DNA from: Acidobacteriaceae bacterium
Lineage (GTDB): Bacteria > Acidobacteriota > Terriglobia > Terriglobales > Acidobacteriaceae
Reading direction: 5' to 3'
DNA: 6,286 nt
Assembly: GCA_030838305.1 (NCBI GenBank)
Contig: JAUTWY010000467.1
Location: 1 to 6,286, forward strand
The position numbers and the translations under genes are program-made. The notes below the pieces were generated by a model. It was not told where the DNA came from, searched no databases, and saw nothing but the letters and a program-made list of their open reading frames with translations. How positions within the stretch are numbered: position 1 is the first letter of the stretch; the number at the start of each line of letters is the position of its first letter. Shown here piece by piece: positions 1-4,330 of this stretch.

Positions 1-582
1 GGAACCACCATATTTCGGTGGTCGTGCGGGCTGCTCTTTTTGCTCGCGATCTTGGGTGCATTGTCTAGTAGCGAAGCGGCTGCAGACAGGGTAGTTGCAG
101 TGGTGTTTTCCTTTGATCGCAGCGTGCGCCTGATGCAGGTTGGGCTCTTCCTGGTCTTGATGCTTCTTTGCCGTTTTCTCAAAAATTACTCGCGGCAACA
201 GGTATTCGGCATAGCGCTCGGATTCGGCGTCTTTGCCAGCGTTGAGCTGATCCTGGTTAGTTTTGTGATGTGGTATGGCAAGGGTCAACCCGCGATTATC
301 AGTCTTCTGAAGAGCACGGCGTACAACGCCGTGACTCTTGTCTGGATCGGCTATCTGAAACAGCAGCCGCAACTCGTGCCCAGGGTTGAAGCGGCTACGA
401 ACGAGAATACTATCGGTATGGCGTGGGCCGCGTCAGGCGCTATGCCGGTTCCTGATGCAAACTTTATGTTGAGGGTAGAGCAGGCCGTGGACCGGGTCTT
501 ATCTCGCAGCGATTGGCCGAGACCAACTGCACAGGGATCTCGGATCGTCAGCCGCAAACCCAATCCGGAAGAGGGCAATTAG
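1..582 (+). CDS. Polytopic membrane protein, C-terminal part (5' end outside window)
   Basis: The frame is open from the first base, so the gene begins upstream; the TTG at 40 lies inside a hydrophobic segment and is probably not the start. 193 residues are visible. There are about four hydrophobic stretches, at roughly residues 4-21, 43-60, 68-91 and 98-119 of the visible part, joined by short basic loops (for example CRFLKNYSRQQ). A soluble tail of about 70 residues follows, ending near PNPEEGN. Long runs of Leu/Val/Phe alternate with charged loops, which indicates an inner-membrane protein with its C-terminus probably in the cytoplasm. The layout resembles the uncharacterised seven-helix membrane proteins common in Acidobacteriota, but that is a resemblance from memory and no catalytic motif is visible. 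The next gene starts 16-28 bp after the stop. Function unknown. Confidence 0.75.
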   Translation, partial: GTTIFRWSCGLLFLLAILGALSSSEAAADRVVAVVFSFDRSVRLMQVGLFLVLMLLCRFLKNYSRQQVFGIALGFGVFASVELILVSFVMWYGKGQPAIISLLKSTAYNAVTLVWIGYLKQQPQLVPRVEAATNENTIGMAWAASGAMPVPDANFMLRVEQAVDRVLSRSDWPRPTAQGSRIVSRKPNPEEGN

Positions 583-597
583 ACCTAATTCCCACCG

Positions 598-981
598 GTG
601 CGCGAACGAATGAAGTCCACGGCAAAGCTACTGCGTAGCGAAGCGAACTGGCCTCCGGCGGAAGGCGAGATCATTTCGTTCAGATCTTCCAGCGGATCCG
701 AAACGAGTGTTCTCAAAGAGGTGCGTTGGGGTTTGGTCTGGCGAGACTTCATTCTTGAGGACGGACGAGTGATACCAGAACACAGGATCTTGGGCTGTCC
801 CCAGCCGCAGGTGTGGCGCAAAATCAGTGAGGTCACTGACAACGAGCGAGAGGAGTGTGAGGAGCGGCTCCTTTCGATGGCCGGGGCAGGGATGGATCCT
901 CGGAAAAGGGACCAGCCTTTTTGGGCGGAGCTGAACCAGTATCTGGCGTACACATACCTCAGGTACAAGCAGGCTGCATAG
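598..981 (+). CDS. Hypothetical protein, 127 aa
   Basis: I do not recognise this family. The earliest possible start is GTG 598, because an in-frame TAA lies at 586-588; ATG 610 would shorten the product by four residues. Neither has a well-placed Shine-Dalgarno: the GGAAGAGGG at 567-575 is about 22 bp from the GTG. The product is soluble, with no signal peptide or membrane segment. It has a mixed N-terminal half, a Trp-rich middle (RWGLVWRDFILEDGRVIPEH), a GCPQPQVWRKISEVTDNERE stretch that looks helical, and a conserved-looking end (FWAELNQYLAYTYLRYKQ). Balanced charge and sensible amino-acid composition favour this strand over the open frame on the opposite strand (585-1019), which translates to an Arg/Ser-rich shadow. 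It follows the membrane protein closely and may be co-transcribed with it. Confidence 0.6.
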   Translation: MRERMKSTAKLLRSEANWPPAEGEIISFRSSSGSETSVLKEVRWGLVWRDFILEDGRVIPEHRILGCPQPQVWRKISEVTDNEREECEERLLSMAGAGMDPRKRDQPFWAELNQYLAYTYLRYKQAA

Positions 982-1054
982 TGCAAGATACAGAGCGATG
1001 ACGGACTGACCGGAAGCACGAGTCTCAGGTCGTGCCTAACGAGGATTTAGAGCT

Positions 1055-1321
1055 GTGAGCCGATCCGATGACGAAACCGAAGAGCAGCAGGCTTGGAGAG
1101 CGCTCTCCGAAGCTGGTCTGGTAGAAATACGACTCGACGAATTTGTAGAAAAAATTGGCGACGTCAAGCGTATCGTCATAGGGCGTCTGCGTGAGTTACT
1201 GGATTTCAACACCGGTATTAAGGAACGCGAATCTGCGGCGTACTCGCTGGGTACGCTCAGGGGATTAGAGTTGAAGGTGCTGGCGAATCCTCCGAAGCCG
1301 CCCGATTCATCGGAGATGTGA
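1055..1321 (+). CDS. Hypothetical small helical protein, 88 aa
   Basis: The start is GTG 1055, supported by GAGGA at 1041-1045, nine bases upstream. The product is acidic at its N-terminus (MSRSDDETEEQQAW) and largely helical by inspection. The segment around residues 38-75 (RIVIGRLRELLDFNTGIKER followed by ESAAYSLGTLRGLELKVL) reads as two amphipathic helices with a turn, and a Pro-rich tail follows. There are no cysteines, no membrane segment and no recognisable catalytic motif. Short helical proteins of this kind occur in prophages as well as in chromosomal gene clusters, but nothing around it (integrase, terminase, capsid) supports a prophage. It lies 73 bp downstream of the preceding small gene in the same direction. 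Function unknown. Confidence 0.6.
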   Translation: MSRSDDETEEQQAWRALSEAGLVEIRLDEFVEKIGDVKRIVIGRLRELLDFNTGIKERESAAYSLGTLRGLELKVLANPPKPPDSSEM

Positions 1322-1470
1322 TCTTGTGCAAGCAGGTCTTCCCAATCATTCGGAGCTTGATGCCTCTCCAGACAACTGATCCTGCCGCGCGATTTTCCAC
1401 GCCGAAAACACTTTCGGTGCTTGCGGGCCGCAGAACTACTACAAGATCAAAAAGCAGCTGCCCTTCGGAA

Positions 1471-1476
1471 GGAGGT
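1471..1476 (+). promoter_or_regulatory. Shine-Dalgarno site deciding the start of the 60-aa gene
   Basis: The strongest Shine-Dalgarno-like sequence noticed in the window, AAGGAGGT (1469-1476), ends four bases before ATG 1481. This places the start at 1481 rather than at the in-frame TTG 1421. Confidence 0.7.
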
Positions 1477-1480
1477 CGCT

Positions 1481-1663
1481 ATGCTTAGCGATAGTCCGAA
1501 GCGTCTCAAGAAAACCTGGGAAGAACTCACCGCCGCAGCTTCAATGGAAACCGACCCCGAAAAGCTCGGAACGATCTTGGAAGAGATCCTGGCCGCTCTC
1601 GAAGAGCGACAACGAACCCTGTCCCTGTCACAAAATGCATTTGTCGGAAACAGGCATCTCTGA
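1481..1663 (+). CDS. Hypothetical small helical protein, 60 aa
   Basis: The start is ATG 1481, directly behind AAGGAGGT; an upstream in-frame TTG at 1421 lacks such a site. The product runs MLSDSPKRLKKTWEELTAAA, then an acidic helix around residues 24-45 (METDPEKLGTILEEILAALE), and ends in a polar tail (NAFVGNRHL). The heptad-like spacing of Leu/Ile in the second helix suggests a short helical hairpin or a coiled-coil contact surface. There are no cysteines and no DNA-binding motif I can name. It is the last gene of the rightward block and converges on the PilZ gene, with 74 bp between stop codons. Function unknown; small size lowers certainty, but the ribosome binding site is good. Confidence 0.6.
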   Translation: MLSDSPKRLKKTWEELTAAASMETDPEKLGTILEEILAALEERQRTLSLSQNAFVGNRHL

Positions 1664-1679
1664 CAATTTCGCCGGGGCA

Positions 1680-1694
1680 CGCCCTTTTCGGGCG
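1680..1694. terminator. Weak hairpin between convergent genes
   Basis: CGCCC (1680-1684) pairs with GGGCG (1690-1694) across a TTTTC loop. It sits in the 74-bp gap where the rightward 60-aa gene and the leftward PilZ gene meet, which is the expected place for a shared terminator. No T-run follows on either strand and the stem is only 5 bp, so this is a weak candidate. Confidence 0.25.
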
Positions 1695-1737
1695 CGCGAC
1701 CCGGTCCTGAGTCGGCGCCACCACCTTCATCGCTGGC

Positions 1738-2100
1738 TCAGCTCCCCATTTGGACCTTGGGAGGCGGCGGCGCGGTGTACATGTCGGCAGCCATCGGTGG
1801 CAAAGTCGTTGTATCCCAAATGCACTTTTCAGGATCCACACTCTGCACACCAATTTGACCCGCTCTCTCCGTGCCGGCCTCGCCCACCCAGGTCACCAGG
1901 AACCGAGCTTTGCTGTTCTTGTAGGTAATCGCAATAGTCTCCCCGAGCTTCACCTCGCCTTGAATGCCCGCTAGTAAGGCCCCTTGCCGACTGATGTTGC
2001 GCGTCGGAACTATCTGGAGGAGAGCACGTCCGCTGGCATCGATCCCGGCAATTCGGACCTGCAGTCTTGCCTGCACGCGGGGCTCTCGGCGTTTTCCCAA
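1738..2100 (-). CDS. PilZ domain protein, 120 aa
   Basis: A single PilZ domain, the family that binds the second messenger cyclic di-GMP in the cytoplasm and changes the behaviour of a partner. The two ligand-binding signatures are present: RxxxR at Arg4-Arg8 (RREPR) and (D/N)xSxxG at Asn35-Gly40 (NISRQG). These are followed by beta-strand-like segments (EVKLGETIAITY, KARFLVTWVG). The last 25 residues are a Pro-rich tail (LPPMAADMYTAPPPPKVQMG) outside the usual fold. The start is a TTG: the codon immediately before it is TAA, and GAGGT (2108-2112 on the plus strand as ACCTC) lies seven bases upstream. The gene is on the same strand as ispG, 149 bp downstream of it and separated by a hairpin, so it probably has its own promoter. 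The partner process (motility, pili, polysaccharide) cannot be told from this window. Confidence 0.85.
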   Translation of the reverse strand: MGKRREPRVQARLQVRIAGIDASGRALLQIVPTRNISRQGALLAGIQGEVKLGETIAITYKNSKARFLVTWVGEAGTERAGQIGVQSVDPEKCIWDTTTLPPMAADMYTAPPPPKVQMGS

Positions 2101-2143
2101 TTATCGCACCTCATGCTCTCGCGATTTGCATCAACGTCAGTAA

Positions 2144-2149
2144 ATTATG
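2144..2149 (-). promoter_or_regulatory. Candidate -10 element for the PilZ gene
   Basis: CATAAT read on the minus strand matches TATAAT at five of six positions and lies about 43 bases upstream of the TTG start. No convincing -35 hexamer was found 16-18 bp further upstream, so this is tentative. Confidence 0.2.
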
Positions 2150-2216
2150 GCGCAATCACAGTCACAGAGCCAGCGAAAACGGTGTGCCGTATTGGTTGAC
2201 CCAATCAGATAACGCC

Positions 2217-2234
2217 GGGCGGCTGTCCCTACGT
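2217..2234 (+). repeat. Short interspersed motif, copy 1
   Basis: GGGCGGCTGTCCCTACGT here matches 4257-4274 at 17 of 18 positions, in the same orientation. In copy 2 the motif is the right half of a complete hairpin with a GGACAGCCG left arm. Here that left arm is missing, so this looks like a truncated copy. Confidence 0.5.
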
Positions 2235-2257
2235 GATTCTTGGGACTGCTCAGCCGC
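2219..2257 (-). terminator. Hairpin straddling the ispG stop codon
   Basis: Arms GCGGCT (2219-2224) and AGCCGC (2252-2257) enclose a second pair, GTCCC (2225-2229) and GGGAC (2242-2246). This gives 11 bp in all, with a 5-nt bulge and a 12-nt loop. The ispG stop is at 2250-2252, inside the structure. No U-run follows on the minus strand, so it is either an imperfect intrinsic terminator or a transcript-stabilising structure. Part of it is shared with the repeat downstream of rseP. Confidence 0.35.
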
Positions 2258-3509
2258 GCGCGCCGACTTCTTCTTTGTCGTTGGCCTTTTCTCTGGCGGC
2301 GTAGTGGGATTCGACGTAGTCGTCGAGAATTTTGATGAACTCGGCTACGATCCTATCGCCTTTGAGGGTGGTGAACAGGCGGCCGTCCACGTAGACGGGG
2401 GCCTTCGGTTCTTCGGCGGTTCCAGGGAGAGAAATTCCGAGGCTTGCATGCTTGGATTCTCCGGGACCGTTTACTACGCAGCCCATCACAGCTACTTTCA
2501 TTTCTTCGACGCCCGTGTGGCTTTCTTTCCAGACGGGCATCTGCTCGCGCAGGTAGGTTTGGATCTGCTCGGCCATTTCCTGAAAGAAGGTGCTGGTGGT
2601 GCGGCCGCAGCCGGGGCAGGCCGTGACTTGAGGGGTGAAGCTGCGAATGCCGAGCGACTGCAGGATTTGCTGCGCTACACGGACTTCTTCGGTGCGGTCG
2701 CCTCCGGGGGCGGGAGTTAGCGAGACGCGGATGGTGTCGCCTATGCCTTCTTGAAGAAGGACGGCCATCGCCGCGCTTGACGCGACGATGCCTTTGGCCC
2801 CCATGCCGGCTTCGGTCAGCCCGAGGTGCAGCGGGTATTGGCAGCGCGCGGCCAGGATGCGATAGACGTCGATCAGATCCTGCACGCCGCTGACTTTTGC
2901 GCTCAGGATGATCTGGTCCGGGCGCAGTCCGTGCTGCTCGGCCAGTTTCGCCGAGGTTAGCGCGCTGACGACGATCGCTTCCATCGTGACTTCGCGCGCG
3001 TCTTTCGGCTCGGGCAGAAGCGAGTTCTCGTCCATCATGCGGGTGAGGAGCGCTTGATCCAGCGATCCCCAGTTCACGCCTATGCGTACGGGCTTCTGGT
3101 TCTTTGCGGCAACCTCGATCATGGTGCGGAAGTTGTCGTCGTTCTTGCGTCCGATGCTGGCGTTGCCGGGGTTGATGCGGTATTTGGCCAGGCCCTCGGC
3201 GCAACCGGGGTATTTGGTTAGCAGGAGGTGTCCGTTGTAATGGAAGTCGCCTACGATGGGGACGCGCAGGCCCTGCTTCTCTAGTCCTTCTACTATGTGG
3301 GGGATGGCTTTGGCGGCGTCGTCATTGTTGACGGTGACGCGAACTACTTCGCTGCCGGCTCGCGCCAGGGCGGCCACCTGCTTTATGGTACCGGGGATGT
3401 CGGCAGTGTCGGTGTTGGTCATGGATTGCACCATAACTGGTGCATTGCTGCCTACGCGGACGCCGCCGATCGTGGCGGTGGAGGTTTTTCTACGCTGAAT
3501 TTCGGCCAT
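2250..3509 (-). CDS. ispG: 4-hydroxy-3-methylbut-2-enyl-diphosphate synthase (IspG/GcpE)
   Basis: This is the penultimate MEP-pathway enzyme. It converts 2-C-methyl-D-erythritol 2,4-cyclodiphosphate to HMBPP in the cytoplasm using a [4Fe-4S] cluster. The 419-residue product is complete: an N-terminal TIM-barrel-type domain with family motifs (QSMTNTDT at 28-35, GDFHYNGHLLL near 87-97, KYRINPGN near 109-116, RIGVNWGSLD near 142-151, HLGLTEAG near 228-235), then the cluster domain. The cluster ligands are visible as Cys298 and Cys301 (ACPGCGR), Cys344 (MGCVVNGPGES) and Glu351, matching Cys270/Cys273/Cys305/Glu312 of the E. coli enzyme. Cys301-Cys344 spacing is 43 against 32 in E. coli, so there is a short insertion before the third Cys. 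The acidic/basic tail after residue 400 looks dispensable. Start ATG 3509 has only a weak GGG-containing ribosome site. Usual neighbours are dxr and rseP; here a broken toxin-antitoxin pair lies upstream. Confidence 0.97.
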   Translation of the reverse strand: MAEIQRRKTSTATIGGVRVGSNAPVMVQSMTNTDTADIPGTIKQVAALARAGSEVVRVTVNNDDAAKAIPHIVEGLEKQGLRVPIVGDFHYNGHLLLTKYPGCAEGLAKYRINPGNASIGRKNDDNFRTMIEVAAKNQKPVRIGVNWGSLDQALLTRMMDENSLLPEPKDAREVTMEAIVVSALTSAKLAEQHGLRPDQIILSAKVSGVQDLIDVYRILAARCQYPLHLGLTEAGMGAKGIVASSAAMAVLLQEGIGDTIRVSLTPAPGGDRTEEVRVAQQILQSLGIRSFTPQVTACPGCGRTTSTFFQEMAEQIQTYLREQMPVWKESHTGVEEMKVAVMGCVVNGPGESKHASLGISLPGTAEEPKAPVYVDGRLFTTLKGDRIVAEFIKILDDYVESHYAAREKANDKEEVGARG

Positions 3510-3529
3510 GTTTAAACCCTATTTTAAAC
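3510..3529. promoter_or_regulatory. AT-rich inverted repeat abutting the ispG start
   Basis: GTTTAAA (3510-3516) and TTTAAAC (3523-3529) form perfect 7-bp arms around a CCCTAT spacer, directly against the ispG ATG. On the minus strand the same stretch contains TAAAAT, a possible -10, but no good -35 was found. It could be an operator, a leader hairpin covering the ribosome site, or chance in AT-rich sequence. Confidence 0.3.
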
Positions 3530-3557
3530 TAGGCGGGGGAAAAGCGCGAGGTATGGT

Positions 3558-3573
3558 TGTGATCGTGTGATCG
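3558..3573. repeat. 8-bp perfect tandem duplication
   Basis: TGTGATCG occurs twice back to back (3558-3565 and 3566-3573), four bases past the stop of the broken toxin gene and about 50 bp upstream of ispG. It may be a slippage product or a scar. Confidence 0.5.
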
Positions 3574-3576
3574 CGG

Positions 3577-3853
3577 TTAACCAAAGAGCTCGCTGTGCAA
3601 ACCCAGACGGACGAGTTTCGGAACCTCAGTATCCGGCTTGCGATCGATCAGCAGCAAATCGGGCTTAAGGTGGCACTCTCGATGGTCGCGCCAGTCTCCT
3701 CCCAGCGCATGGTCGCGATTTCTTTCGGGTCGTGGCGTGTCCTCCGCTAGCAGGGAGACGACGACTTGTCAGCACCGCTTCGAGATCGCGGCGATGGTGC
3801 CAGCGTTTTTCGCGCCTGAAGTCACGCAGAAAGGTCCGCTCAATCCTCCGCAT
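3577..3853 (-). pseudogene. yafQ: YafQ-family (RelE/ParE fold) toxin, frameshifted
   Basis: This is a relic of a type II toxin, a ribosome-dependent mRNA endonuclease in the YafQ family. The first frame reads from ATG 3853 as MRRIERTFLRDFRREKRWHH...LEAVLTS (30 residues, to 3764). After one extra base near 3763 the next frame continues VVSLLAEDTPRPERNRDHAL... and ends ...VRLGLHSELFG at TAA 3577-3579 (61 residues). The total of about 91 residues is normal for the family. Residues equivalent to the YafQ active site are still readable: His in RDHAL, His and Asp in CHLKPD, and His and Phe in LHSELF. Two positions look drifted: IDRK where relatives usually have IYRK, and LGLHS where they have LGSHS. 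The ATG overlaps the end of the antitoxin by 14 nt, the usual coupled layout. The net frame change is +1. A sequencing error cannot be excluded, but the antitoxin is broken as well. Confidence 0.8.
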
Positions 3854-4099
3854 TCAAGTCGGCCATCAAGTCGGAGACATTGCGGAAGGAGGGCAATCCA
3901 CCATCGCGGGCTTCTTGCATCGCGGCAGCTGTCGTGGCATTCGGAGCCTTCACCTCGAAAGGGAGGGCTTTTTCCGCCGCCACGCGCGTCGGACACGGAC
4001 TGCGTCGGACACGGAAAGACCCATGGCTGCGAGCGCCTTGGCGGCCCGTGCCTTCGTTCGCTTGTCGATGCGAACGGGAACCATCTCCGTTGTTGCCAT
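3840..4099 (-). pseudogene. dinJ: RelB/DinJ-family antitoxin, frameshifted
   Basis: This is a relic of the antitoxin partner, normally a ribbon-helix-helix DNA-binding protein that neutralises the toxin and represses its own operon. ATG 4099 follows AGAGG by about 6 bases. The first frame reads MATTEMVPVRIDKRTKARAA then KALAAMGLSVSDAVRV (36 residues, to 3992), which contains the family's N-terminal V-R-I-D strand and the GLSVSDAVR helix. In that frame the reading then becomes Arg/Lys-rich and stops after about 15 residues. The second frame starts at 3989 with TRVAAEKALPFEVKAPNATT and continues through MQEARDGGLPSFRNVSDLMA to DLNAED and TGA 3840-3842 (49 residues). The expected linker after SDAVRV is a pair of hydrophobic residues, so about 4 nt seem to be missing. 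The frame offset fits a 4-nt deletion (or any other -1/+2 change). The total of about 88 residues is normal for the family. Confidence 0.8.
3986..4015. repeat. 14-bp direct repeat, period 16, at the antitoxin frameshift
   Basis: GCGTCGGACACGGA is present at 3986-3999 and again at 4002-4015, identical at all 14 positions and separated by CT. The inferred frame break (about 3990-3991) falls inside the first of these copies, so the repeat and the mutation are probably linked. Confidence 0.6.
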
Positions 4100-4106
4100 G
4101 CCAACC

Positions 4107-4123
4107 TCTGAGAGTATCTCAGA
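4107..4123. promoter_or_regulatory. Perfect palindrome upstream of the antitoxin: likely autoregulatory operator
   Basis: TCTGAGA-GTA-TCTCAGA is a perfect 7-3-7 inverted repeat ending seven bases before the antitoxin ATG and partly overlapping its AGAGG ribosome site. Antitoxins of the RelB/DinJ type bind palindromes at this position to repress their own operon, so an operator is the natural reading. No clear -35/-10 pair was recognised next to it. Confidence 0.5.
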
Positions 4124-4228
4124 TAAGATTAACCGATCGAGGCGAAGGTAGAGGGATTCACAAGTGAGCTGGGCTCGCAGTGATCGCAGGAGGTGGGTAC
4201 GTCCAGTTCGGTGATTCCGGGGATGCGG

Positions 4229-4274
4229 CCGGGCTTTGCCCGGTTTGGACAGCCGAGGGCGGCTTTCCCTACGT
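4229..4274. repeat. Two adjacent GC-rich hairpins, including interspersed motif copy 2
   Basis: CCGGGC-TTT-GCCCGG (4229-4243) is a perfect 6-bp hairpin. Four bases later GGACAGCCG-AGGG-CGGCTTTCC (4247-4268) forms a 9-bp stem with one mismatch. The right part, 4257-4274, is the 18-bp motif also found at 2217-2234. The arrangement resembles small REP-like intergenic palindromes. It lies in the gap between rseP and the broken antitoxin. Confidence 0.5.
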
Positions 4275-4278
4275 ATGC

Positions 4279-4319
4279 TGTGGCGCTGCGTGCACGCGGG
4301 CGAGGGCGCCCGCGCCACA
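4279..4319 (-). terminator. Strong GC hairpin 12 bp beyond the rseP stop
   Basis: CGCGGGCG (4295-4302) pairs with CGCCCGCG (4307-4314) around an AGGG loop, a perfect 8-bp stem. An alternative outer stem joins TGTGGCGC (4279-4286) to GCGCCACA (4312-4319), with the 10-bp palindrome GCGTGCACGC (4288-4297) inside it. This is the first structure after rseP and could end the dxr-rseP transcript, although no U-run follows on the minus strand. It may equally be a repeat element. Confidence 0.4.
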
Positions 4320-4330
4320 CGAAACAGATT

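Noticed and set aside
585..1019. A 144-codon minus-strand frame opposite the 127-aa gene
   Set aside because: Its Ser/Arg-rich composition and the more protein-like plus-strand product favour the plus gene; it also would run against the local gene direction.
1055..1321. Possible prophage remnant based on the small helical protein
   Set aside because: No integrase, terminase, capsid, tail or attachment site is visible nearby, so the resemblance is not enough.
2191..2205. ATTGG-TTGAC-CCAAT inverted repeat upstream of the PilZ gene
   Set aside because: Only 5 bp per arm and not placed at a recognisable promoter; likely chance.
2067..2720. A 217-codon plus-strand frame, and a 283-codon minus-strand frame at 2353-3204
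   Set aside because: Both overlap ispG in other frames. IspG has all family motifs and iron-sulfur ligands, and the alternatives are Gly- or Arg-rich shadows.
3577..4099. Programmed ribosomal frameshifting in the toxin-antitoxin pair
   Set aside because: No slippery heptamer or downstream structure was seen at either break, and the antitoxin break looks like loss of several bases; ordinary mutation is simpler.
3638..4318. Several plus- and minus-strand open frames of 62-157 codons in the rseP-ispG gap
   Set aside because: These are out-of-frame readings of the decayed toxin-antitoxin pair; only the segments with RelB/DinJ or YafQ motifs were kept, joined across frames.
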